Below are positions 1 to 8,197 of a stretch of DNA of 64,000 nt, one piece after another. Source of the stretch: Mucilaginibacter sp. cycad4. GTDB taxonomy: Bacteria; Bacteroidota; Bacteroidia; Sphingobacteriales; Sphingobacteriaceae. A model generated the notes under the pieces. It was not told the DNA's origin and did no database searches. It worked only from the letters and a program-made list of their open reading frames with translations. How positions within the stretch are numbered: the stretch's first letter is position 1; each line of letters starts with the position of its first letter. The DNA lies in assembly GCF_034263275.1 (NCBI RefSeq), contig NZ_CP139559.1:6386001-6450000 (forward strand), read 5' to 3'. The position numbers were made by a program, and so were the translations under genes.

Positions 1-578
1 ATCAGTTCTTTCACCTCGTGTTTTAAATTGCGCTCCAGCTTTTCTTTCAAACGCTGGCGTGCCCTAAATAGTTTAACCTTAACGGTATTTGTTTCAATCC
101 CCATTGTTTGGGCAATTTCTTCTAACGATTGCTCCCCCTTATAAAACAAGGTAATGATAGTGGCATCATCGGGCAGTAACTGCTCAATTGCCTGGTTCAG
201 GTAATATGACCGCGATTTGTTTTCTGCATTGTTAGTATCATACGCCGATTCATGGCTTTCAACCTGTACAAAGGTACCTTCATCATCAATCGAATCGGTA
301 TCCACCCGTTTCTTTCTTAAAAATGTCATAGCTGTAGTATAAACTATACTATACAGCCATGTACTAAATTTCGACTGCCCCTGGAACGAAGCCAGCGAGC
401 GGTACGCTTTCACAAAACAATCCTGCGCAATCTCTTCAGCATCTTCCCGGCCCTTTGCAAAACGCATGGCCAGTGTAAAAACAAAACGCTGGTGCCGCTT
501 AACCAAATCAGCGTACGCGAACTGGTTACCCGTCAGGGTTTGCTCAATAAGTTCGATATCTGAAAGCTTGCTCTGCAT
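1..578 (-). CDS. ECF-type RNA polymerase sigma factor (3' end outside window)
   Basis: Sigma-70 family extracytoplasmic-function sigma factor; it directs RNA polymerase to stress or envelope promoters. The reading frame opens at the ATG at 576-578 and runs off the window start without a stop, giving about 192 residues. Region 2 is visible around residues 20-85 (AEEIAQDCFVKAYRSL, then FSTWLYSIVY followed by a basic RKKR). Region 4 follows near residues 130-185 (helix-turn-helix SLEEIAQIMGIETNTVKVKL). The gene is nearly complete, so only a short C-terminus or a downstream partner such as an anti-sigma factor is missing. The family is certain; the regulon cannot be inferred. Confidence 0.9.
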   Translation of the reverse strand, partial: MQSKLSDIELIEQTLTGNQFAYADLVKRHQRFVFTLAMRFAKGREDAEEIAQDCFVKAYRSLASFQGQSKFSTWLYSIVYTTAMTFLRKKRVDTDSIDDEGTFVQVESHESAYDTNNAENKSRSYYLNQAIEQLLPDDATIITLFYKGEQSLEEIAQTMGIETNTVKVKLFRARQRLKEKLERNLKHEVKEL

Positions 579-757
579 TATATAACCTCTATGACCACAC
601 TTTTACAGACCAGGTTACACCTTTAAGTAAATATAATTTATTTTGATGGTAATAGGTATTGTATTAGAGGATTGTGTGTGGGGCGCGTTAGGGATTGCAG
701 TGAAAAGTCCACAGCGCGGGTTGGAATTGCGAGAAGGAAAAGCGAGGACTTGTAACG

Positions 758-931
758 GAAAGCCCGGGCCGCAGGCAACGCCATTTCTGAACTCGAATTA
801 AACGAATTTTAAGAATTTACTTAGCATTCTGTTAATTCTTTAATTCAAAAAATTCGAGTTCAGACAAACCAGTTAACCTCTAATCACCGATCACCAATCT
901 CTTTTACGCGCGTTGCCTGCGGCCGGGCTTT
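758..931. repeat. Nested imperfect inverted repeat in a 548-base gene-free stretch
   Basis: The outer arms 758-781 and 910-931 carry AAAGCCCGGGCCGCAGGC and its complement with one base inserted. The inner arms 786-818 and 831-864 both contain CTGAACTCGAATT or its complement, followed by AT-rich imperfect pairing. The whole can fold into one long hairpin. It lies between the sigma gene and the next gene, in a region (579-1126) with no reading frame. It looks like a dispersed palindromic element rather than a simple terminator. Confidence 0.6.
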
Positions 932-1082
932 ACGCTCATACGCCTGCAGGCATTATGCTCCAGGCCAGTATCCGCTTCAATCCAACGCAAATTTAGGTTC
1001 AATTTAGATTGTGTTGTTTAAATTCAATAATCCAAATATGCACCCCTTTTATTCGTAACATACACCCCAATATTCAATCTCA

Positions 1083-1090
1083 TAATTTTG
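1083..1090 (+). promoter_or_regulatory. Candidate Bacteroidota -7 box TAATTTTG
   Basis: TAATTTTG matches the Bacteroidota -7 consensus TAnnTTTG, 36 bases before the start codon at 1127. I see no convincing -33 TTG at the usual distance, so this is a weak call. Confidence 0.35.
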
Positions 1091-1126
1091 TATTTTTACA
1101 TTTAATATAAGGGATATCGTACGTTG

Positions 1127-2089
1127 ATGGATGAAAACAGGCTAAATATTTTAAATGGCTCAAACAGGATGCTCAGCAAGCTTCAGCTGCTATCGGTGTT
1201 TTTTGAAGATGAACTCATTTATAAGATCTACCTGCGTACCCAGGTTATCCATAAACTTTTTGAAACCAATCCCGAAATCGATATCAATAAGCTGGAACTT
1301 TTTCATGTACAATTTACCACCAGTTTGGTCGACCTGCTCCGCAAGATCAAGAAGAACAACGAGAACAATGTAAGCCTTGTGCTCGACGAGATCCAGCTTA
1401 CCCGGGAGATGATTGATAAGATGGATGACAATGTGCTCACCGAGCAGGATTTCAAGATTGACAGGCAAAGGCAGGCGCTGAAAGTAAACCTTTCATTGCG
1501 GAAGCTTTACCAGGTACTTTCAGATAACTCAACCGATTATCCTTTCTCTAAAAATATCAATGCCTTTAGCCTGCGTTATGGTTCCGATTTTTTTTACAAC
1601 ATAACGCCCGAGCTCTATAATGAACTGGTGCAGCATAGCTATAACGATACCTATCATAATAATTATGCTGTTATTCAGCGTAAGCTGATGGGGGTGTTGT
1701 TAAAACGTGAGTTTCGTACGGAGTTTTACTGTGGTTTAAAGGCTGGTAACCTGATACTGGAAGTGTATAAGTTTATGGATGAAGACAGGCACTTTTTATT
1801 TTCGCCTGCCAATAATTTATTCCTATTTTGCGATGTTACAAAGCTTTCGGGCATCGAGCATAATAACAATCTATCGAAAAGGGAAAAGCTGATGCACGAG
1901 CTGCAGGATAAAATTGATAAGCTGCAAAGCGATGTAGTAACCATGAAAGCATACATGCCGCCCGAAATAAAAAGCTTATTAGCCGAAAACTATAAAAAAA
2001 TAGCCGACATCAATTTTTTACAAAACCTGAGCGATGTGGATGTGCAGGCCAATATTTTAAAAGCAATGCTTAATACCGATATTATATAA
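1127..2089 (+). CDS. Conserved-looking protein of unknown function, coupled to TerC
   Basis: A 320-residue soluble protein that I do not recognise. The ATG at 1127 is preferred over the in-frame TTG just before it. There is no signal peptide or membrane segment. It is rich in charged residues and predicted helix (KIKKNNENNV, REKLMHELQDKIDKLQSDVV near residues 250-275, probably a short coiled coil). A Tyr/Phe-rich middle (residues 130-240) suggests a folded domain. The stop lies three bases before the TerC-type gene, so the two are almost certainly co-transcribed and may share a process such as metal or envelope homeostasis; that link is inference. Confidence 0.75.
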   Translation: MDENRLNILNGSNRMLSKLQLLSVFFEDELIYKIYLRTQVIHKLFETNPEIDINKLELFHVQFTTSLVDLLRKIKKNNENNVSLVLDEIQLTREMIDKMDDNVLTEQDFKIDRQRQALKVNLSLRKLYQVLSDNSTDYPFSKNINAFSLRYGSDFFYNITPELYNELVQHSYNDTYHNNYAVIQRKLMGVLLKREFRTEFYCGLKAGNLILEVYKFMDEDRHFLFSPANNLFLFCDVTKLSGIEHNNNLSKREKLMHELQDKIDKLQSDVVTMKAYMPPEIKSLLAENYKKIADINFLQNLSDVDVQANILKAMLNTDII

Positions 2090-2092
2090 TTT

Positions 2093-2914
2093 ATGGAGTT
2101 TTTACATTACCTGCTTGGCCCCGACCTTAAGGCCGGCCTACTGATCGTCTTAAACCTGATTGTTATTGAGAGCCTGCTCTCTGTTGATAATGCTGCCGTA
2201 CTGGCCACCATGGTGCTTGACCTGCCCCCGCACCAGCGTAAAAAAGCATTACGCTATGGTATTATAGGCGCATATGTTTTACGGGGCGTTTGTTTGTTTT
2301 TAGCTGCATGGCTGGTATCTGTTTGGTGGCTGAAACCACTTGGCGGCCTTTACCTCATATACCTGAGCTTCAATTATTTTAAAGGTAAACTGAAAAAGGC
2401 CGACGGCGACAATGAAGAAGAAACTGTTGATAAAAACAAAAACTGGCTTTACCGCTCAACCGTAGGCCTTATTGGTAATTTATGGGCAACCATCGCTTTA
2501 GTGGAGCTGATGGACCTCGCCTTCTCTATTGATAATGTTTTTGCGGCGGTAGCGTTCACCGATCATAAAATGCTGATTTATATTGGCGTGTTTATCGGGA
2601 TCCTGGCTATGCGTTTTGTGGCCCAGGCTTTTGTAAGGCTGATGGAAAAATTCACTTTCCTGGAAACAGTAGCTTTTATTGTGATTGGCGTGCTGGGTAT
2701 TAAACTGGCCTCGTCGTTATACGTTCATCTTTACCCTGAAGCCGGATTTTCAAAACTAATGGAAGGCGAAGGCGCCGATATTTTCACTTCGGTGTTTACT
2801 GTGGCCTTATTTATTATCCCCGTGCTAACGTCATTGCTGTTCAACTTTCCTAAAAGGCATACCATTGAACCCAAAGTAGCTGAAGCTGCGGAGGATGTGC
2901 TGGATAAACAGTAG
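2093..2914 (+). CDS. TerC/YkoY-family integral membrane protein
   Basis: A 273-residue inner-membrane protein with about seven hydrophobic segments. The two family hallmarks are present: ESLLSVDNAAVLATMV near residues 25-40 and the internal-repeat copy DLAFSIDNVFAAVAF near residues 140-155. Their acidic and Asn residues are thought to handle metal ions. Relatives (TerC, YkoY, Alx) are tied to Mn2+ export or supply to exported metalloproteins and to tellurite resistance. There are no ter operon genes around it, so a general metal-homeostasis role is more likely than tellurite resistance. Its start follows the upstream gene by three bases. A short charged linker (residues 105-118) separates the two halves. 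Confidence 0.88.
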   Translation: MEFLHYLLGPDLKAGLLIVLNLIVIESLLSVDNAAVLATMVLDLPPHQRKKALRYGIIGAYVLRGVCLFLAAWLVSVWWLKPLGGLYLIYLSFNYFKGKLKKADGDNEEETVDKNKNWLYRSTVGLIGNLWATIALVELMDLAFSIDNVFAAVAFTDHKMLIYIGVFIGILAMRFVAQAFVRLMEKFTFLETVAFIVIGVLGIKLASSLYVHLYPEAGFSKLMEGEGADIFTSVFTVALFIIPVLTSLLFNFPKRHTIEPKVAEAAEDVLDKQ

Positions 2915-2955
2915 GTTGGTTGGCAGTGGCAGTTAGAAGCGCAGGCCAAGCGCGA

Positions 2956-3059
2956 TTCCCCTCTTGAGAGGGGCGGAGGGGTGTGTTTCTACTTCGGTAT
3001 TCTAATCGCATAAACACACCCCTGCTATCGCTCTTATCCTGCGCGCCCCCCCTGAAGAG
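2956..3059. repeat. REP-like palindromic element, left part, split by the insertion sequence
   Basis: Positions 2956-2988 contain the self-complementary core CCCCTCTTGAGAGGGG followed by GGAGGGGTGTGTTT. Positions 3012-3059 carry the complement (AAACACACCCCT) and a second core that continues after the insertion at 4233-4237. Without the insertion sequence the element would be one long imperfect hairpin of about 120 bases between the TerC gene and pgpA. The insertion cut the second palindromic core. Confidence 0.65.
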
Positions 3060-4222
3060 CAGGGCTGTTGCATTCTAAATATTATAAGTTAACTTGAGGT
3101 CAAAAAAGTTAGGATGGATAAGAGCATATTAGCGTATTTATCAGAGTTACCGGATATAAGGCGAAAGGCAGGCCAGCGCCATGACCAGACTTTCATTCTG
3201 TTGCTTGTGTTAATGAGTACAATGAGCGGTTATCATGGCTATCGTTCGATGGGTGATTTTATAAAGCGGAATGAAGTCGATCTTTTGGCCTTCTTTCAGC
3301 CTAATAAAGCCCGCCTTCCAAGCTTTTATACTATAAGACGTGTAATACAAGATTTAGACTTTAACAGCTTAAATGAGAGTTTCCATAAATGGGCCAGTCA
3401 GCATATTGATTTGTCTAAAAATGAATGGCTACATATAGATGGTAAGGCAATGAAAGGGACGATGAGCGATTATTCTCTTGACAAACAACGATTTGTAAGC
3501 CTGGTAAGCTTGTATAGTAGCAGGAGTAATCAAGTCGTTGGCCATGGTTTAGTTGACAACTCAAAACAAAGTGAAATCTCTGTAGTTCAGCAGCTTATTT
3601 CCAGTTTAGGATTACAGGGGGTAACGTTTACACTTGACGCATTACATTGTCAAAAAAAACGGTAGAGGCTATTATTGATACAGATAACAATTATATAATA
3701 GGTGTGAAGAAGAATCAAAAGAACCTTTACAAAAAGATCGAAACCATTACATCGGACGAGGCAATGGTTTGTAGTAAGTTTGTTGAGTTGTTGAAAAACA
3801 AAGGGCGAATAGAACGTAGAACAGTTTGGGTGTACCCGGGAACAGAGGAAATCAGTAACACATGGGCTGGGGTAAGCCAACTTATTAAAGTGCATCGCTG
3901 GGTAAAAGAAAAAGGACGTATCCGGGAAGAATACGCCTTTTTCATCAGTAGCTTAATCGGTAATGCGCAAACATTCTGCCATGGTATTAAAAGCCATTGG
4001 AGTATAGAAAACAGTCTTCATTGGGTAAAGGACGTGACATTTAACGAAGACGCTTCACGAATTAGAACATCCAATGCGCCTGAAAATACTTCTGTGTTCA
4101 GAAACATAGTTATTAATGTATTTAGGATAAATGATTACCCAAATCTCGCACAAGCACAAAGGCTTGTTTGCAACGATATCAACAGGTTGAAACAACTATT
4201 AAATTAGAATGCAACAGCCCTG
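3060..4222 (+). mobile_element. Complete ISAs1-family insertion sequence, 1163 bp
   Basis: The ends are perfect 19-base inverted repeats, CAGGGCTGTTGCATTCTAA at 3060-3078 and its complement at 4204-4222. They are flanked by a perfect 10-base direct repeat CCCTGAAGAG (3050-3059 and 4223-4232), the target duplication size expected for ISAs1. The element carries one transposase gene broken into two overlapping frames. Intact ends and duplication indicate a recent insertion. It lies 69 bases before pgpA in the same orientation, so it may have replaced or altered the upstream promoter context. Confidence 0.93.
3114..4207 (+). CDS. ISAs1-family DDE transposase, two frames joined by a -1 shift
   Basis: Frame one (3114-3665) gives 183 residues with the N-terminal DDE-associated domain, the first catalytic Asp in LHIDGKAMKGT (D109) and the second in TLDALHCQ (D175). 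Frame two continues to 4207 with GVKKNQKNL and the Glu-containing HWSIENSLHWVKDVTFNEDASR-type motif. The join lies at 3651-3661, where frame one reads CAA AAA AAA CGG TAG. Slipping back one base on A_AAA_AAA gives HCQKKTVEAI, which matches the continuous family sequence. It is either programmed frameshifting or transcript slippage, or a one-base deletion that inactivated the gene. Relatives are usually a single frame of about 370 residues. Confidence 0.88.
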
Positions 4223-4291
4223 CCCTGAAGAGGGGAACAAGAACTTTGCTCTTTCAGAGCAATTAAAAACGATTGATTAGTAACAAAACAA

Positions 4292-4759
4292 ATGTTCTTA
4301 AATAAAACAATAGCATCCATTTTTGGCATAGGGTTTTTGAAAGGCGGGGGTACTTATGCTGCCATTGTTACCTGCGGCTTTATCTGGCTGCTATGGCAAA
4401 GCCCGGCTTTGCAAAACCCCTGGTACCTGCTGGCCATTACCGTATTGATTACCGCGCTTGGTGTATTTGTAGGTAACAAGGTTGAACCCGACTGGGGCGA
4501 AGACAGCTCGCGGGTGGTAATTGATGAGGTTGCCGGCATGCTGATAGCTATGCTTTTTATTCCCCCTAATTTTTATTTCCTTTTAGCAGGCTTGGTGTTG
4601 TTCCGCTTTTTTGACATTGTGAAACCACTTGGCGTACGCAAGATGGAAGATCTCGGTGGCGGTTTAGGTGTAATGATGGATGACCTGCTGGCTGGCGTTT
4701 ATTCCAATATCCTGCTTTGGGTAGGATATTTTGTGTGGATGAAGTTTGCAGCACATTAA
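4292..4759 (+). CDS. pgpA: Phosphatidylglycerophosphatase A
   Basis: A 155-residue membrane enzyme that removes phosphate from phosphatidylglycerophosphate to make phosphatidylglycerol, the last step of that lipid branch. It shows the PgpA hallmarks: GFLKGGGTYAA near residue 15, the catalytic-type VVIDEVAGM near residues 75-83, and LFRFFDIVKPLGVRKME near residues 105-120, with hydrophobic helices between. Length and motif order match the family. It stands alone, with an insertion sequence upstream and a convergent response regulator gene downstream. Confidence 0.9.
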   Translation: MFLNKTIASIFGIGFLKGGGTYAAIVTCGFIWLLWQSPALQNPWYLLAITVLITALGVFVGNKVEPDWGEDSSRVVIDEVAGMLIAMLFIPPNFYFLLAGLVLFRFFDIVKPLGVRKMEDLGGGLGVMMDDLLAGVYSNILLWVGYFVWMKFAAH

Positions 4760-4900
4760 TGAAAAGCCCGGGTTTAATCAACCCATAAAATCAGATCATA
4801 TAAGACCAACATGTTGTATATGTTGCATAGCAGGTGTGTGGGTTGCCACTTTGCGCTTATATTATTCCAATTGTTTCAAAACAAAAATTAAATCCTCAGA

Positions 4901-5593
4901 TCAGTTGATCAGCAGCTTATATCCCCGGCCATGCACGTTGATGATCTCCACGTTAGGGTCATCTTTCAAATACTTACGAATTTTGCTCAGAAATACATCC
5001 ATACTACGGCCGTTAAAATAATTATCATCGTGCCAGATGTTCAGCAGGGCTTCTTCGCGGGTAAGCACCTCGTTTTTATGCACACACAACAAACGCAGTA
5101 GCTCGGCCTCTTTGGTAGATAGCTTTTGCTGGTTTTCTGATGTCATGATCATCTGAGTGGTATAATCAAACGTATATTTCCCAATTTTAAAGGAGGTTTG
5201 TTTCTCCTCTTCCTTTTTACCGATATTATCCGTACGTTTTAACAACGCATTTATACGAAGCAGTAACTCCTCAATGCGAAAGGGCTTGGTAATATAATCA
5301 TCTCCCCCCAAATTAAAGGCCTGGGTTTTATCTTCGATCATGCCTTTGGCTGTAGCAAAAATAATAGGTACCTGGGCATTGATCTTGCGGATGTCTTTGC
5401 CAAGCGTGAAACCGTCCTTTTTAGGCATCATCACATCCAGTATCAGCAGGTCATATGTTTGTTTGGTAAAGGCGCGTAAGCCCTCTTCGCCATCCTTACA
5501 TAAAACAACATCAAACTTACCTTTCAATTGCAGGTAGTCCTGTAGCAACAGGCCCAAATTGGCATCGTCTTCAACCAGTAGTATTTTTTTCAT
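4901..5593 (-). CDS. OmpR/PhoB-family response regulator
   Basis: A 230-residue two-component regulator. The receiver domain (1-120) has the acidic pair EDD at residues 8-10, phosphoacceptor Asp53 in LLILDVMMPKKDG, and the conserved Lys in FATAKG. A winged-helix DNA-binding domain fills residues 130-228 (LSTKEAELLRLLCVHKNEVLTREEALLNIW, GRSMDVFLSKIRKYL, VHGRGYKLL). The matching sensor kinase gene lies 114 bases upstream on the same strand, separated by a palindromic repeat. Target genes are not evident. Confidence 0.93.
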   Translation of the reverse strand: MKKILLVEDDANLGLLLQDYLQLKGKFDVVLCKDGEEGLRAFTKQTYDLLILDVMMPKKDGFTLGKDIRKINAQVPIIFATAKGMIEDKTQAFNLGGDDYITKPFRIEELLLRINALLKRTDNIGKKEEEKQTSFKIGKYTFDYTTQMIMTSENQQKLSTKEAELLRLLCVHKNEVLTREEALLNIWHDDNYFNGRSMDVFLSKIRKYLKDDPNVEIINVHGRGYKLLIN

Positions 5594-5603
5594 GTTGTTT
5601 TTA

Positions 5604-5703
5604 AGTCCGGAAGTCCGAGGTCGGCAAGTCCGGAAGTTAATTTTAATTATATCCGGGAAGCCTCCTCCATCTTTCGGACTTTGGACATCCCGACTTTCGG
5701 ACT
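5604..5703. repeat. Imperfect palindrome built of AAGTCCGGAAG-type units
   Basis: The arms 5604-5636 and 5671-5703 are 33 bases each and complementary at most positions; both are made of repeated AGTCCGaAAGTC-like units. The element fills the gap between the sensor kinase and response regulator genes. It looks like a lineage-specific dispersed palindrome, and a transcript crossing it would form a strong hairpin that could reduce regulator expression relative to the kinase. Confidence 0.6.
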
Positions 5704-5707
5704 CCTT

Positions 5708-7519
5708 TTATGCTATCGCAAACTTCAGCTCAAACTCCGAGCCCTTCTCTTTTTCTGATTTCACGCTTATGGTGCCATTCAGGCGTTTTACTATGGTATT
5801 AACATAGCTTAAGCCCAGGCCAAAACCTTTAACGTTGTGTACATTGCCGGTAGGTATGCGATAAAACTGTTCAAATATTTTTGATTGCTGGTCGCGGCTC
5901 ATGCCTATACCTTTATCGGCTACTTTAATAACAATTTGCCCGCTTTTAACAAATGTGCTTATCGTTATATCAGGCGCTTCGTTGCTGTATTTAATGGCGT
6001 TATCAACCAGGTTATACAACACGTTCGAAAAATGCAGTTCATCGGCAATGATATAGGCATTTTCGGCATCAAGGTGCAGTGTGGTTTTAGCATTGCATTT
6101 TTGCAGTTTGAGCGCCATGCTGTCAAGCACTATGGTAACCATCTCATTTACATCAACCGGTTTTTTATCCAGTTTAAAATCATTGCGTTCAATGCGGGCA
6201 ATGTTTAATACGCGCTCGATATGGCTGCCTAAACGGGCATTCTCTTCAAAAATGATGTTGGCTAAGCGGGCTACCCTGCTTTTATCTTCGGCAATTTCAT
6301 TATCCCTTAAAGCTTCACTGGCTATCATGATGGTTGATACCGGGGTTTTAAACTCGTGGGTCATGTTGTTGATGAAATCTATCTTCATTTCTGAGATCTT
6401 TTTCTGCCTCAATATCGAAAAGATAGTGTAACCAAAGCAGAGGATCAGCACCATGGTAAGACCGCCGGTTGTAGCCATAGTGGCGGTCATATTGCTTAAT
6501 ATCAATGAGTTTTTTTGCGGAAATGAGAGCCTGATCTTCCCGGGGTCATTGATCACCTCTTTGGTAAAAATGGGCGTTTGATAAGTGTTTGCTGCAACAA
6601 AAACAGGCAACTTTTCGCCCTGGCTGTCACTGGCATTTGAAAATATCAGCGAGTCGCTGTTGGCCGTTGTAACCTCATAGCTGAAAGGCAGGAAAATGCC
6701 TTTATTATGAAGCTCAAAACGCAGTAACGAATCTATCCAGAACGGGTTGATCCGTTTATTCAACGGTTCGCCTGATTTACGGTATTCTTCGGCCAGGTTT
6801 TCGATAACAGTTGGCTTATTGCTCAAACTGTTAACCTTTTCAAGCGAATCGGTCTCCAGCATTTTTTTTATCTGCTGAACCTGCCGCTCCTTTTGCTTAC
6901 GGGTTTGTTCCTGTACCCACAAGGGATTAATGCGCGGTACGGAGATCATTTGTTTGCCAAACTGAGGGTCGACGTACACGTACCTCAAGGTATCGTACTT
7001 ATGAAGTTTTTTAGGGCGACCTACCCTGCGGGTAATACGGGTATGCACTATCTCGGGCGTAAGTTGTTCATGTACTACACCAAACTCGTCAGTATATTCT
7101 TCAACACGTACTTTAAAATCAACCGTACCCTCTGTTTGCAGTAAGCCGTTAAGCTCATCATCCATTTTTTTACGCTGGATCATGCGCTGCAAACTATCGC
7201 GCAGTAAAGCAATCCGTTTTTCGCGGGCAGATGGATGTTTGTTTGCTTTTGGTATGCCCGCTACTTTTATTGTGCTGATACCCTGTTCTTCATTATCGGT
7301 GCTGATGGCAGCTTGCTGGGTTTTGGTTTTCAAAAAGTTATTTGCATCCTGGCGGGTAACTTTATCTACCACATTGTTCATAGCCTCCCTCACCTGGCGG
7401 TCGAACGAATCGGACTGCATCTGGTATGATTGCCTCAGAAAATAAAATTGCATAGCCATTACGCCCAACAGCGCAAAGCTCATTAAGCCAATAATTAAAC
7501 CTATGCTCCTTTTCTTCAT
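5708..7519 (-). CDS. Membrane sensor histidine kinase
   Basis: A 603-residue partner of the OmpR-type regulator downstream. One membrane helix lies near residues 8-28 and another near 345-367, enclosing a large, Lys/Arg-rich periplasmic region of about 315 residues. The HisKA domain starts with INNMTHEFKTPVSTI near residue 385, where the His is the phosphorylation site. The HATPase domain shows the N box (NVLYNLVDNAIKYS), the G1 box (VADKGIGM) and the G2 box (GFGLGLSYV). The architecture is typical of Bacteroidota kinases. The signal sensed is unknown, as the periplasmic region matches no domain I can name. Confidence 0.92.
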   Translation of the reverse strand: MKKRSIGLIIGLMSFALLGVMAMQFYFLRQSYQMQSDSFDRQVREAMNNVVDKVTRQDANNFLKTKTQQAAISTDNEEQGISTIKVAGIPKANKHPSAREKRIALLRDSLQRMIQRKKMDDELNGLLQTEGTVDFKVRVEEYTDEFGVVHEQLTPEIVHTRITRRVGRPKKLHKYDTLRYVYVDPQFGKQMISVPRINPLWVQEQTRKQKERQVQQIKKMLETDSLEKVNSLSNKPTVIENLAEEYRKSGEPLNKRINPFWIDSLLRFELHNKGIFLPFSYEVTTANSDSLIFSNASDSQGEKLPVFVAANTYQTPIFTKEVINDPGKIRLSFPQKNSLILSNMTATMATTGGLTMVLILCFGYTIFSILRQKKISEMKIDFINNMTHEFKTPVSTIMIASEALRDNEIAEDKSRVARLANIIFEENARLGSHIERVLNIARIERNDFKLDKKPVDVNEMVTIVLDSMALKLQKCNAKTTLHLDAENAYIIADELHFSNVLYNLVDNAIKYSNEAPDITISTFVKSGQIVIKVADKGIGMSRDQQSKIFEQFYRIPTGNVHNVKGFGLGLSYVNTIVKRLNGTISVKSEKEKGSEFELKFAIA

Positions 7520-7686
7520 TTGTTAACAAACAAAATTATCCTAAATCCGCACACAAAAATTGCATTTAACAAAATTTAACAAATGTACATTCAATTTAAA
7601 ACTCTGCTGCTTAATATTTTATTGTATCAATTACAGAGATACCCATTTAAGGCCACGGGTTTAATAACGGGAAGCTTATAAACAAC

Positions 7687-7712
7687 AAAAGACCCTTTAA
7701 CAGGGCCTTTTG
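7687..7712 (-). terminator. Hairpin with T-tract after the DUF3127 gene
   Basis: AAAAGACCCT and AGGGCCTTTT form a stem around a short loop. On the minus strand this follows the DUF3127 stop and ends in a T-run, so it is a plausible intrinsic terminator. Confidence 0.6.
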
Positions 7713-7740
7713 AAATATTTCACTCACGCTTTTTTCTATT

Positions 7741-8109
7741 TTAGAATGGCAGATCGTCATCATCGGCTGATGAGCTGATATCAGCTGAGGGAGCTGCATA
7801 CTGCGGCGCAGCAGGGGCGTTGTTGGCAGCCGCCAGCGGGGTAACCCTCCATAACTGTAATGAATTAAAATAGCTTTTTTTTCCCATTTTATCTGTCCAC
7901 GGCCTGCCTTTAAGGTTAAAAGAAACCTCTACATCATCTCCAACCTTTACGTTATCCAACAAATTGCAACGATCCTGTATAGCTTCAAACTTTAAATATT
8001 CAGGGTATTGAGGGTTCTCAATATATTCAAGTATAAGTTCGCGTTTTTTAAGTGAATCGGTTACTTGCTGAGTGGCCGACACTTCATGTACCTTACCTTT
8101 AACTTCCAT
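7741..8109 (-). CDS. DUF3127 protein with SSB-like acidic C-terminal tip
   Basis: A 122-residue protein of the DUF3127 family, common in Bacteroidota. Residues 1-90 form the conserved domain (KGKVHEVSATQQVTDS, LILEYIENPQYPEYLKFE, VGDDVEVSFNLKGRPW), a beta-rich sequence consistent with an OB-type fold. Residues 92-115 are an Ala/Pro-rich linker, and the protein ends in DDDDLPF, very like the C-terminal tip by which single-stranded DNA-binding protein recruits partners. A nucleic-acid-binding role is inference from this architecture. It diverges from the RNA methyltransferase gene at 8198. Confidence 0.85.
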   Translation of the reverse strand: MEVKGKVHEVSATQQVTDSLKKRELILEYIENPQYPEYLKFEAIQDRCNLLDNVKVGDDVEVSFNLKGRPWTDKMGKKSYFNSLQLWRVTPLAAANNAPAAPQYAAPSADISSSADDDDLPF

Positions 8110-8197
8110 AATTAGTCTTCAAATAATTTAAAATGTAAAGTTAATAGTTAAGAAATTAAAATAGGGGCTTTTTAATTCTTAATTTTACCGAATTAAT

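Noticed and set aside
2093-2914. Tellurite resistance island
   Set aside because: TerC-type gene only; no terA, terB, terD or terZ homologues nearby.
3060-4222. Insertion sequence as a decayed remnant
   Set aside because: Both ends are perfect and the 10-base target duplication is exact; only the single frameshift is questionable.
4746-5021. 91-codon open frame after pgpA
   Set aside because: It overlaps the end of pgpA and the convergent response regulator gene and looks random.
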